A program made the position numbers and the translations under genes. Shown here one piece after another: positions 11,486 through 24,604 of a DNA stretch of 64,000 bases; the first letter of the stretch is position 1, and every line of letters begins with the position of its first letter. The notes below the pieces were generated by a model. The model worked only from the letters and a program-made list of their open reading frames with translations. It was not told the origin of the DNA and searched no databases. This stretch comes from Epiperipatus broadwayi. Its lineage: Eukaryota > Onychophora > Udeonychophora > Euonychophora > Peripatidae. The DNA lies in contig JAQFVV010006547.1 of NCBI GenBank assembly GCA_028023455.1, positions 124,001 to 188,000 on the forward strand, written 5' to 3'.

Positions 11486-12522
11486 TAAATACAAGCGTTA
11501 GCAAGTTTTTAACTTGTTTTTTGTTTTTCATATATATAAAGAGAATTGTTTAAATCATCAGTAGATCATTTTTGATTATTATCATTTCATGACAACTATT
11601 CTTTTTTAAAATAGCATCTGCTTCAATAAATGATCATTCTTTACAATCTGTACTTATTTTTTGTCGATATAATTAAATACTTAAGTATATTAATTCCCTC
11701 TAGATTTAATAAACTTTATAGTTAATTATTAAACAATTTGCATTATATGAGTATGTTTGTAAGTAAATAAGAATATAATTATTTTCAAATTCTCAAAATA
11801 ATTCATGCCTGTCTTAAATCATTATAAAAAAGATCAATATTATTGATTTATTCATGCCATTTGATATATCTTTTTATTAATATTCTTTAAATTTTGGATT
11901 ATAGAAATAATTTATAATATGTAATTCCATATCATACATTAAATAAATTAAATTCAAAATGAAAATATTATTGCATTTAAACCTATTTTATAAATGGATT
12001 AGAAAATACATATATGAATAAATGCATGAACACCAATGGCAACAAAACTTTAAAATCATATATTCAAATTCAAAAAGTTTAAAGAATGTTATGAATGTTC
12101 TTATTTGTCTGTTGATGGAAAATAAAACTTTTAAGTATAGGAACAATAATTATTTAGCATAGTTTGAACACAGGAATATAGGAACACAATTTATTTTTTT
12201 TGTAATAGCAACAATATTAAAAATATTTTAGCATAAATTTAAATTCATTCCTTTGTAGGATTAAATCATAAATAATGTGAACTATGATGTTTATATTATA
12301 TACTTTTTTCCTAATCTTTCTTCATATATATGTATATTATACTGCTAGTGAATAACGCTACATGTTTCATAATTTTTTAAGAAAAATTATGGTTAGTTTA
12401 AGATTTTAAAATCTTAATTTTAAAAAATAAAAATACTGTGGAATCATTTATTAGTAAATGATCGGATTAAATTTCACAAAAGAAATAATATACCTGTACA
12501 AACAATATAATATATAGTGTAT
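11486..12522. other. A+T-rich intergenic DNA, nothing recognised
   Basis: No gene, RNA or repeat structure beyond simple A/T tracts was found here. Confidence 0.5.
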
Positions 12523-12678
12523 TTTGAGCTCAGTTCACATGACCCTCAACTCTCCATACTACCTCATACCACTGATATTGGTGATTATTTATCTTTTAGA
12601 CATATATGTGGTCAGAATGTATCAGTGGTATGGGATAGTTTGAAGAGTTGAGAGTCGTGTGAAAGTCTGGGCTCAAAA
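12523..12678. mobile_element. 156-bp foldback MITE
   Basis: The arms start TTTTGAGCTCAG and end CTGGGCTCAAAA. They pair imperfectly over about 55 bp each, including ACTCTC-AACTCT and CATACCACTGATA motifs. The loop is A+T-rich. No target duplication is obvious and no related copy was seen in this window. Confidence 0.75.
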
Positions 12679-14830
12679 GAAATAAGTAAAGTTTTAAGAA
12701 AGAGAAATATAATTTCGAAAGTGTTTAAAGAGTTTTTTTTTTTAAGAAATGCAAATTGCCAAAAGACAAAGTGTTGCATCATTTGTTATAATAAAAATTT
12801 TTAGTAGTTAAAGAGCAAGTAGAGAAGGGGCGATAAAATAACTAAGTAAATTAAGGTTAATACTATAGTTCTCTTTTTTCATAAACTTAACTAGTTCAGT
12901 TTTCAGGCGCCATATTTAATTTTTTTAAAAACTAACCTGAGACACAATTTTCACAATAATTTCAGTTTTAATAATGTTAGAACAAAAAAAGTTACATTAA
13001 TAGAAACTAGAAAAATAAGGAAAAACAGAAATTTTAACATCCAACATAATTATTACTTTATTGTTTGTTCATAATTTCTAATTTATCATTAACTATGTTT
13101 AAATTACATCTTCAGTGATAATTGTTTTGTATTCCTCACAAAATTAACTTTCAAACCATATATAATACTTCTTACCTGAGATAATCCATAGCTTCAAAAT
13201 CTCCAAAACAAGTCAATATGAATTCTTCATTTTTATCTTGTACCCTAAAAGTTACCAAATTTCAAAGGCGTCTATAAGAAAAAGATTTATCCCAATAAAA
13301 GATACAAAACAAATCATTTCCAGAAGATAGATATGCATTTGTCATCATAGCAATTGGCTTCTTGTCTATCTAAAGCTAGAAATAGGCTATTGTCTGCATC
13401 ACTGATAAAATGAGTTTGATCTCTTCATTTATATTTTTTGTGTACAACAGTGATGTTTATATTCTTTATGCATACCAGTGATGCTATCTTGTTATACTTA
13501 TTGTCCCATAAAGATATAATTTATTTTCATATAGCTCATTTGCTAGCTATGGATTTGAAAATAATGTGATGCAAGATGTGGCAAAACTATTGACTCCACA
13601 GCATGAGTATCAAGGCATAGGCAATGAATCACAATGATTCTTTGCCAGCATACAATTCCATGTGTTATATGCATAACCATTGTGGCTACTACTGCACAAA
13701 CATCATTTGAAATCTCTCTTTTATTCATTTTAAGTGTTTATATTTTCACATGGTACTATGCCCATTAAATTTTGTGAATGCTTTATCAACTGCAACCTTT
13801 CTGTACATTTGATTATGTTTTTAAAATTTACATTGCGTTGCTCTATATATGTAAATCATTACTTGTTATACAGTATGCAAGAGTAAATACAAACCCACCA
13901 TATAAACATAATAAATTATTAATATCAAAGACACAAAATTACTGTACATATGAATAATAATTTATATATTGTATAATAAAGAGCATAAATGATTTTAATA
14001 TTATATTATTTATAATTTATATATTACACACACACCAATATAAATGTAAATTAATAAATTATATAAATAAATTATATTAATAAATTAAAAATATTATTAA
14101 AAAAAATTTAAAAAATCTACTTACAATATATATTCTGCAATTACATTCACATGCCATTATAGACATTGAATATGAATGATCTGCTATTTTTAATCCATTT
14201 TCACTATATGATCAGGTTGTTTACAATTTTCTGCCTTTATGGCTTCATGTAAACTAGAAAATTGATCAAAATAGAAAAAAATAAATCCACCTGCTTAAAA
14301 AAAAATTAATAAAAAATTCAACTTTCTTCTGATCTTAATTGAAAAGATGGCATTTAAAAGATATTTTTACGATGGATCGAATGCCCATATTTCTGTTGAT
14401 TTCTATAGTTTTTATGTAATTTAAAAAAGAAAACAAAATTTCAACCAGTTGGCTATGACACATGACTGACACGCTGTTCTGTACCAAATTGTTAAAGAAA
14501 AAAATGCATGTGTGTAAAAATGAAAATACAATTAAAATATGAAAGGAAAGTGTATAAACTTAAAAATCCACTTAAAGATTGCTTGGTCTCAATAAAAAGA
14601 AGAAAGGGAATAATAACTCTAAATTGCATTAAATGAAAACAATGGAAAATAATTCAAGACAGTATCTTATCCAAAGACTAGATTAATTTTAAAACACAAT
14701 GGGAATGTAATTAATAAAATTTCTAAATTAATTAAACCATATCAGAGTGATTGAGAGGCAATAAAGAGGAATCATATAAAGGGACTAAAAAATCTATTAA
14801 TGACAGTTCAGTCCAGTTTTTTTTTTATGT
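12679..14830. other. A+T-rich intergenic DNA, no supported gene
   Basis: A 61-codon minus-strand frame at 13543-13728 has no recognisable motif and weak context, so I do not call it a gene. The rest is A/T tracts. Confidence 0.5.
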
Positions 14831-14982
14831 TTGCAGTTCCAGCATGATTCAGTTTCAGTCATAATAATCATTAAGATTAACATTATACTTGTACTACTAC
14901 CATGGAGGACTTTCCAGAGAAGAAATCCCCAGAATGCGATTAGATGTCTTCACATTTACAAAGAACCATCTAACATTATACA

Positions 14983-15321
14983 GTGCTCAACAGTCATCGG
15001 ACTAGGTGGCCCATCTTCAGTCCCAGATTTCCAGAACATCAGAAGCCCTCCATCCAGAATTCATGCCTACTTAATAATCTGAACAGTCAAGGAATATTTA
15101 TCTCAGTGAATGTAGGAGGTCAGCCAAGAGTCAAAACCATTGGTGGAGTCCAAAAATCCAACCGGTTGGTGACCAATATGACAGAAGGAAATGAGGAGTC
15201 GTATTTTTGGAAATACAAAGGGCAAAATTTTAGGTACTATGAACTTCTTTACTCCCATTATAAACTGATCATGTTCAAAGAAAAGACTTTGTTGAACATT
15301 GATAGCCATAGCAATCTTTAA
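14983..15321 (+). CDS. unidentified 112-codon open frame (possible coding relic)
   Basis: This is the longest plus-strand open frame in the first half of the window. It sits in a stretch (about 14830-15330) that is visibly less A+T-rich than its surroundings. A second frame (14831-15082) overlaps its start, so the stretch is low in stops rather than clearly one gene. The product is polar, with no signal peptide, membrane segment or motif I recognise. The segment GGQPRVKTIGGVQKSNRLV is not a family signature I know. No splice sites or promoter were identified. It could be an exon, a decayed element fragment or chance; I do not assign a function. Confidence 0.3.
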   Translation: MLNSHRTRWPIFSPRFPEHQKPSIQNSCLLNNLNSQGIFISVNVGGQPRVKTIGGVQKSNRLVTNMTEGNEESYFWKYKGQNFRYYELLYSHYKLIMFKEKTLLNIDSHSNL

Positions 15322-15339
15322 GTGTCTTCTATAAATCAT

Positions 15340-18300
15340 TATATAGAGTGAACCCTACTATATGCATGTGTATTTAATTTTCCTATAATGTATTTTAATA
15401 TTTGCCAAACTTTCCATTGAGTAGTGAATTTATATTACAATATGTGCGTGATATTTAGATTTAAATGTTTTAAGTATAGTAATATTTATTCTCATATATC
15501 TTAACCAGGAGTGTATTTAAACAAATTTATAATGTTCTTTTATTATAATATTTTTATTACTTTTTTTTTATTAGAAATGTTTTAAATAAATCGTTTAATT
15601 GTTAAGTAATGTTTGGTTGGTTCTCTTTGATAATTATGTCACTAATAGATAGTCTATAATTAAATATAAGCATTAAGCAATATAATATTGAATTTTAAAA
15701 ATCTTACACTTTTCACTTTTTAGCAAAAAAACTTTTATTATTCATTACAGTTTCGACAGTACCATGCAATATGTATAATTTGTCTCCATTATACTTAAGT
15801 AAAAAAGCTAGTTAAGGATTAATCAAGTGCTAAATTGTATACCTGTCATGTAAGCATCCTAATTATAACTTATGATTTGCTGGCGCCTGATGTTTTACCT
15901 CAAAACAAATAAAATCCTTTGTATGGCAGAGGTTTGAATTTAGCATCTGAGAAGTTCTATAGCCTGAAATGTTGCCACAGGTTATACTCTGTATAACCTC
16001 AGGCTGGTTATAGGTGCTATTGCTCATCCATCTTCTGTATTAGACTTTGCCTGTTTGCTGCAATAGTGAAAGTGCAACCAGAGTAGATCGAGATTTTTTA
16101 AAATTTATATAGTCAGAGTGATCTTTTCCCACCCGGTTCAATATTTATATATATATTATTCTTTTCCAAGGAATAAAATTCTTTATAGTTAGATTAGTGC
16201 AATAAAATTATATACTGAAACAGGTTTTTAAAATGAAAATTTTAATATCTTTTTTTTTTATTTATTTTATTTTAAAGAGGAATAAGATTTAATATATCAG
16301 AACAAATATAAGAATTCTTTTATAGAACAGAATTTTATAGAATTAAGTTTTATATGAAAATAAAGTTCTTTTTATAGGAATAAATATTTCTGCTAATATC
16401 TATTTGAAGGCAAGAGAGTTCTAGAAATAAAATTTTCTATCATTATATACTTTTACTTTTCTTAAGTACAGGCAACAATATACTTTTTGGTGAGTTTTAT
16501 TATTATGACATTTATTATCTTATGTTAGTAATAGTTTTAACAAGGCTGTAAACCTTAGCAATGAGCGTCTGAAAAAATCGTCACTAGGGACCTCTGTAGG
16601 TCTTTAAAACACATGCTTACGCTATGAAGAAAATTGAGTATAAATTTTTTGTTATTCATATCTTTATCAAATTTACATTTTAAACATATAGTTTATGAAT
16701 TTTCAACTTTTTAATATCATTACTGAAACATGATAATGGCATTTTTTTTTTTGAAATTGAAATAAATACAAAACTTTTTATATAATTTGATTTCAAGAGA
16801 CTAGTAAAATAATTTTAGGAAAAAAAGAGAAATGTTCATAAATCTAGCAATCTATTTGTATCTAGAACTGTCTTGCTATAGTGCTACTAGAGTATGTGAT
16901 CTAATCACTAGATGAAACCACATAATACATGCAGATGTCTATACAAAACTAATAAGAAATAAAATTTACATATTTATTATTGAATTTATGATGAGAAATT
17001 ATTAAATAAAGCATGAAAATAATTTGCATTAAATTAAAGGCAATCTCTTTTTAGTTCTCATAATTCAATATACAATAACTGTTTCTTTTATTTTTTAACT
17101 TTGCTCTTAGCCTATTACAATTTTTTTACAAGTTTAAAAAGAGATTTTATTTTTGTTTATAATTTCTATTAAAAGGCATTGTAATAGTGTAAAAGGAAGT
17201 TTTTTAATTTATTTTTAAATTTTTATTAAAAGTCTTAATATTTCAGAGATAAGTGAAGCAGTAAAATTTATTGTAAGCAAATAAACATTGATTTCATTTT
17301 TTGTCTGTTTATGATAAATTAATGATTAAATAAGATTATATATTTAACTCCGTAGTTTTTACATGTATCATATTGAATGATTTTATAATAAGTTTACTTT
17401 ATATGATGTTAGGAATAAAATATTGTATGTACTATAAAGTTAATAGACTATTAAGAAAAACAGCAAAACAATAAAATATAATCATTAATATAAACTAAAA
17501 GCAAACAGTTCAAACAGTTTTGAAGTTTTTAATCTTAAATTTATTTTTAAAATGTGAATTTTAATTTTAATTTTAATTAATTTAATTTACATAGAAGTGT
17601 GTTTAAAATGATATATAGAAATAATGTATTCATCATATTTTATGTGATTATTTGTAAAAGTGAATATAATTTGTGATTTTATTTTTAATCCAAGTCTCAG
17701 TTATGAAAACATATATTTAGGAAGTAGGATTTTTTTTTTTAAGAAAATATATATTAAGTTATGTAATGATTTGTTATCAAATATTTTTAATAATAACATT
17801 GATATATTATAATTTGCCCATGCAAGAATACATTGCTAACTTCATTTGGGCAGTTTATACATATGTACATTTATATTACATGGACAAACATTCATATATA
17901 TATAGCCAATTTTTTTTAACAAATATGCTGATAAATTTTAATTTTTATATATATACTTGTGTAATAAATAATTTTATTTTCAGCAGAAGAAATTTTTAAT
18001 AATTGATCACAATAATTCAATATAAAAATTATTATTAAAATATGTGGTTACTAATACTTTTATTTATTCTGAAAGTATCTATCAGTTGCTCTCTTTTTCT
18101 TTTTTGTTTTTATAAAAATAGATTTACAAAAAAATTCATAAAGAAAAAACCACTGTAAAACTTGCCTTGTAGTTCCACCATTTTTTCTGAATTGATTTTT
18201 TTTTTTAATAATGTGATATGCATGCGTAATACAAACTAGTTTTTCATTACATAAAAGGAAAGATGAAGCATGATATATTCACTTTTCTGTATATTTAATG

Positions 18301-18970
18301 CAGTGATGTCATTTAAGAGATTTAAAAAATTATTATTAACTACTCATAATTAATAATAGCTTCATTTTTTAATACAATTGTTTGATACATTTATTGCCCT
18401 ATGTTTAATAATAACACATATATTTTATTTTTTATCAGTTTTTTTCTTTGAATATTGAAATGTACTATGTGGCTCTATTTTATGTTTTCGTTACTTGCTC
18501 TAACAATGTTTTTTTATTCATTTAAAATATATTTTAAGAAAGCAAATCTTGTTAGACTTCTGACTTTTTAAATCTTTTAATAGATAGACAGATGATCAAA
18601 AATTTGGGAGTTTCTTTTAATTAAATATTGATTGATTATGGTCAGAATTTAATTAATTTTCTAAAATTAATTTTTTTTGACATAATTCAAACCACCATAA
18701 TTTATAATGTCTACTTTAGATTCAAATGTTGACTAAAATTTTATTTTTAGCTTATATTTAATTATTTCTATTTTAATGAAATAAAATTATTGTATTAAAT
18801 AAAAATTAATTTATTTGATTTGAAATATGAAATGCATTCAGACACATTTCAATTGCAGACATACATTTTATGTAAGAAATGTATAATTAATTTTTAATCC
18901 TTAATTTGTATAATAAATATATACTTGTTATGCAAATAATATTTTATGTTTTTGTAAGTAAATAAAAATA
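15340..18970. other. A+T-rich intergenic DNA with small hairpins
   Basis: A small hairpin AGGTTATA...TATAACCT lies near 15980-16000, and an isolated less A+T-rich patch at 15880-16130. Neither has a recognisable identity. The rest is A/T tracts and chance frames. Confidence 0.5.
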
Positions 18971-19438
18971 TTATTTATATGAAATTATTTATGAAATAAG
19001 AAAGAATCCAGAAATATGGAAGTTGTCTAATCTATAAAAAAGATATTAACGCATGGGAGAAAGAGAAACATAAATAGCCATGTGTATGTGCTGAAAATCA
19101 GATATATTAATCTTTAACTTGGATTAAAATTTATATCTATGCTAGAGAAAATCTCTAGTTTAATAAATGATTAGTAATAATCATTACATGTTTATCAAAA
19201 AGTTGATAACGTAAAAGTTGGGAGTAAATTGACGCTTGAAAATAAAAATGAGATAATTTGCTCTACATAAATACAATAAAGATATATATGAGAGATAATG
19301 ACCTGACCCAACTGATGAGTGCTGGTTCAGTATGAAATGCATGTTGGGGGTTATTTGTTTTTTATTGTATCTTTATTTATATGAAATTATTTATGAAATA
19401 AGAAAGAATGGAGAAATATGGAAGTTGTCTAATCTATA
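18971..19438. repeat. 66-bp direct repeats flanking a foldback-family fragment
   Basis: The segment 18971-19036 is repeated at 19373-19438 with only about two or three differences (both contain GGAAGTTGTCTAATCTATA). The 336 bp between them end in CCAACTGATGAGTGCTGGTT and flanking sequence, which matches the arm of the foldback element at 37219-37772. The arrangement is either an unusually long target duplication or a local tandem duplication that took in a repeat fragment. Confidence 0.75.
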
Positions 19439-22400
19439 TAAAAAAAAATTATACATAGACACTTATTATATTTAAATCCTGCATAAACTATTTACATTTT
19501 CTAATAATTTATTTATCTGTTTGTATTCGCCAATTTTTTTTACTTTACAAGTTTATTTTTCTCAGACTGCCATATTTAATGAAGATTTTTTTTTTCCAAT
19601 TATAAGGGTACATAAATTCTCAATCAAAACCTCTCACATTGTCTTGACTATCTTAATCTTTATATATTCTATCAATTTTAAGAAGCCCATAAAAAAAAAA
19701 GGCTTATCAAATATATAATACTCATAATATAAATCTATTCACTGAACACTAATAATTCACACATCAGATTCCCAAAAAATAATTTAAAAGTACTTGCAAA
19801 TAATGCTCATTTTTTAACCTAGCAAATAGATTGACATTGATATAAGAAAGGAATGTTAGTTGCAAGTTCATTGGGAATCTGGCTTGTGAATTATTATAAC
19901 ATTTTCAGACTTAATTGTTCCATGAATAGATTCATATATGTACTTTACAACTATCTGAAATTATTGAAATTTTAGGAACATTAATTAACAAACCATTATT
20001 CAATTCATCTTTGACATCTAAAATTCATCTGGATGGTCTTAATATACTTTTTAGACATGATTGTCATATCTGCTGAACTCATAAGTTAGAATAAAAAGAA
20101 GGCATTTCTTTCCATTTTATTAAAATTAAGTAGAAAACTTTGAAAATCTTTTATGACATATTTCATTATACATTTGAAGTTATTCTTACTTTAAGAAACA
20201 CTTTTTGAAATAATCCTTCATTTCCTATGTGGAATTCAGTTGATTTAGTGAAATTAAATTCTATTAGGAACCTTATCACACACTAGATTTGACTTGCATG
20301 CAAGATGATTTTATCAATTATCATGCATTTAAATTAGAATTTGATAATTTGATCTTTATTGATATTTCCTAGATTCTCTTTTCTAAGCCTTTTTATTTAT
20401 TATTGTCTTTTCTATATATTACAATTAGCTTTCATTTTATTTTATTTTTATTCTTCCTACAATTTTTTTCTGCATACCTTAATACTTCTATAACTCTAAA
20501 TATATACCTTTATTCTGTCTTTACTTTCATCTCAACTATTTAATCTTTCTACATCATGGAAAGTTTCTCATCATTTATATCTGTAAAAAAAAAAAGCTTC
20601 TAATTTTTCCTTTTTCGTGTACCTTAGAATAACTTTTTTATATTGATTAAATAGATAATCCTCATTTGAATTTTTTACTTTAAAGCACCAGTTTTCTTTT
20701 AATATCTATTTCTATGATGTAAGTTTTAATTGCATTCTTATTTGTTGTGGGTTTTGTAACAATACCCACTTCTTTAAAAATTTTCTATTATTTTTAAATA
20801 AACTTTTTTTAATACTTTTTTTTTAACCAAAGAAACATCGATTGAGCTAATTTTTTCCTTCTAGATTCTCCTTCTGTGATTTATTAATATTTCTGACATT
20901 TCATGGAGCTATTATTTCACATCAGGATTCGGCAGAGTTTATAATATGAAAGCTATTTTGTTTAAATACACCCCCCACCACCACCACCCATAAAAGCACC
21001 GCAAGGAAAGAGGTGAAAAATATTTTTATGAAAAATGTGAATTTCTGAATGGCCGTGGATATATTTGTCCGTTTATTTTAATAATAAACAATAATAGAAT
21101 CGGTATCCATCCTAAGGAAAATAAAAATTTTCTAAAAAATAAACAAACAAAAACAAAAAATTACTTTGACAGTTTGATTTATTATTTAAGTATTTATCTT
21201 GTACAATGATTACTATTCTATAATAAAGCTGAATTCAAGAAACAATGTAGTAAAGCAAATTTCCCCTCTCCTAGAGTTATCGAAAAATTTATTTACAAAC
21301 TACTAAAGGACTTTAAAAATGTATTTATGTTTATTATGATGAAAAGAGCCGCATGCTCGCCCCCCCCCCTCCGAACTACAGTTTGCTGATTCTTGTTTTA
21401 CTGTATTTATTTGACAAGAGCGTTTAGATTTTAAAGTTTTCTCTAGTTTTGATATATTCATATTTAATTCTTGAAGAAAGAAATTATTAAAATAGATTTG
21501 CTTTCTTCAAGTTTTCCAAATTACCAACAGATTATTTATAAAAACAGGAAAAATGACTTCTGGATTTTAATGATAAATTGGACTGCACCTGTATGTTTTT
21601 TTCCCCTCTGTTTAAAGGCAATATACGAAGTAATTTTAATATAGGAAATAACTTTATTAAAATGGAAGTGGAGGTGTCTCACCAACCCCAGTAGAAATGG
21701 GGGGGGGGTGCCTTCTTCATGTATTCATAGATAAGCATCCTATTAATTTAATAATAAATTTTTTACCCTCCCTCCCCTCAATGAAATAAATATCTTTGTT
21801 GAACAAAATAATTTAATTAGTTTGCCATTTAAGACTAATATAGAGTATTTTTTTTAAAGAAACGTCATTTTTTTTTATTATAATATTATATTTGACAGTT
21901 TAGTTTTTCAGAGATCAAGATCATTATGCTTCATCTATTTTATAATCTTTTTAGAAAGTTTTAGGTCTTTGTTTTATCAAATAAATATAATAATTATATA
22001 TATATACTGTACACCTAAGTATATAAACATCAAATAATAAAGAAAAACAACAAACTTTTATTAATTTTTTTTAAATTAAGTTTTTATTTTTTTAAGAATA
22101 AGTTTAAAACTTTTTACCAGAAATTCTCTAAAAACAATAATTTTTGTAATCAGATAATTAAAAAGAACAATATATATATAAATAAAAAGAACAATATAAA
22201 TAAAATTATATATACTTAGCTTTCCTTCTTGTACAAACCATTTTATATATCAGTGAATGACAAGTACTGAATCATGTTCAACTTTATATAGTCTTGATAC
22301 TATGACCGTATTATACTAAACTGCTTCTTACTTTTTATTAGTATAAACATCAACAACATCCGTAGATGGGAAATTGAGATTCAATTATTTTATTTATTTT

Positions 22401-23230
22401 TTAAAAAAGTATAAAATATCTTAGGAGTTTTGTAATCTACCAGAATGCCAGATTCTCAATTAAAGGTTTCTTGATTGATCATTCATAGAGTAAATTTTAA
22501 AAAATCAGCTTGGTCATTTAAATGGAATTATTATGGTCATGTTAGTACTTGGTGCTTAAATATCATGTGACTTCACAAGAAACTAACTGTATACTTATAT
22601 CAGTATATAAAATATTTTTTGCACACGAACATGTAATACATTGTAAACTCACTTCACGTTATAACACACTAATAATGGTATTAATATAGATATACATTAT
22701 GTAAAGCATTATAGTACAAGAAACATACTTAAGTATACATGCATATGCCTCTATATCATTCATGGCATTTTATTAAAGAACAAAAATTTAATTTATTTGA
22801 TTAAATTTTGAATCAACAATATACAAATTGCTGGCAAATAGACTAATCAACATGATTAAGATATTCTCTTATATGACAGTTTCTTTTTTCTTTTTTATTA
22901 AGGAAAATACACATACAATTGCAATATAAATCTTTGTTGGTATACACTTGTTTAGATTTGTTACACTTATTATAACAATCATTATTAGTAAATAATTTTC
23001 CAAATCAGAAAATATACCAGTTTGATACATTAGTTATTATTATGAGAAATTAATTTCATGATCCGAGCGAGAGTCTATAATTATTATGTAACTAGTTTTA
23101 TATCAGAAAACTGGCTTTTCATTTAGTGACTTAGCCAGTGATCATTATACAGTCCATATTTTGATTGGCAGTGATCCTTTGTCATTCTCCATCTAACTGG
23201 ACCATTTATTTTTTAATCTTGAATTAATAT
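19439..23230. other. intergenic DNA with homopolymer-rich patches
   Basis: Between 20930 and 21790 there are C-runs, G-runs and a CCA-rich tract (20970-20990, 21361-21369, about 21701-21709), including a CCAACCCC-to-TGGGGGGG pairing near 21683-21710. No coding similarity was found. The rest is A/T-rich and featureless. Confidence 0.5.
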
Positions 23231-24215
23231 TTAATTAGCATGCCTGAGGATAGGCTCTTCATCCAGTGGCCTAAGTTGCTCCAAGTATCCCCAAAGAGCT
23301 TTTCCAGCATTAATAAGCGATCCCTGAACATAGTTCTTCGAATAAATTTTTTGCATACCTTCCATGGTTCCTTACTTAAAAACAAAATAATTCCTAGTTA
23401 ACCACATGGCATAAAGCAGGAACATTTCCATTCTAATCGTAGCAAAAACACCACTCATTATAGCATCCTTGATTCTTAGAATTTTCATGTTAGCTGGCAG
23501 GGCTCTGGTTATGATATTTTGTCTAGCAGGACTCAAAAATGAGCAAGCAATAAAAATATGTCCAATAGTTTCATTTGCTATTTTACATTAGTTACATAAT
23601 GGTTCTATTATAGAGAAATTTCTATGATTTACCAAAAAATAATTCGTTGGCAAGGCTTTCAAATTAAATTTTATGATAAAGTCAATGTTTGGCTTCCAAG
23701 TAGCAAAATTTTAATTTCCTGATTAGTAATCTGGTAGATAAATCAAGCTCATTAGTTAATTCAGTAATGTTTGCATGCATGTATTTGTAAACTTGCCAGT
23801 AAGTGTTAGTATTGTCAATAATTGATGCCATAACTTTGAAGAATTTGTTGGCATATGCTAGCAACTCCACGGCCCACTTACTTTGTAAGGGGGGGGGCGG
23901 CATGTCAGTAGGTTCAATCTTATCCTGTAATAAGTCCATTGGCAATCTTGCATTCATTGCCTTAAGTATTGATAAGGATTTCTGAATGAAAAAGGTGTTA
24001 AGATCATGCAACCCAAGCCCATTCAGGTTTTCGCTCACTACATCTTGGCTAAACTGATGGTTACTGTTTTTCTCTTTCACAAGTTGCCAGTGCAGACTGA
24101 GTTTATTGCATTCTGAAAGGACCTGGTTGGTTTAAGAAGTGGCATGAAGTAATTAATTCGTGGAAGCACCAACATGTTAATCAGTGCTGCCTTACCCTTA
24201 CATTTTTTAGATATA
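23231..24215 (-). pseudogene. non-LTR retrotransposon (LINE) ORF2 C-terminus
   Basis: Minus-strand translation is collinear with the end of a LINE reverse-transcriptase polyprotein. MLVLPRINYFMPLLKP resembles the thumb region after the RT core. A 132-codon frame (23682-24080) follows with SENLNGLGLHDLNTF, matching the GGLGLxDL block. After a -1/+1 shift near 23707-23720 comes KFNLKALPTNYFLVNH, then PLCN-stop-CKIANETIGHIF with IACSF: a C-x2-C...H...C zinc-knuckle typical of LINE C-termini (zf-RVT type). The frame ends at a stop codon at 23231-23233. In-frame stops at 23588 and 23372 and two frameshifts show it is dead. The upstream RT and endonuclease are absent, as in a 5'-truncated insertion. 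The clade is not determined. Confidence 0.8.
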
Positions 24216-24604
24216 TAGAATTATCTAAAATTGTTGATGGTAAAACTTAGTTATTATTTTAAAATGTAATTATATTTGGAAAAGTTAATAATCATCCTTA
24301 TAATTTTCTTATCTTTTTATCCATGCTTCTTATTTATTGACATTTTATAATTGGATGATTATTTTTAAGTGTAATTATAATGTCATATTTTATAAAATAC
24401 TTTAGTAACTGTCGAGAGTATTAGACAGTTGATACTCACTGGATTTTATTATTAGTTTAAGGCACTGATTCTCTCTGGAATGAATTGTATTAGTTTCACT
24501 GCTGCAAGTCTTCCTCCTTTGCACTTCTTTTTTCCCAGCTGACCATGGATACTAGCTTACCATGCAATGTCAATAGTGATTTTGTTGTGACTATACAAAT
24601 TTAT

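Noticed and set aside
13543-13728. 61-codon minus-strand frame
   Set aside because: No motif, no less A+T-rich context, and length within chance for the number of frames examined.
16550-16630. GGACCTCTGTAGGTCTT hairpin as a structured RNA
   Set aside because: The stem is too short and has no supporting motif or terminator-like context.
23803-23985. 60-codon plus-strand frame
   Set aside because: Antisense shadow of the LINE ORF2 fragment.
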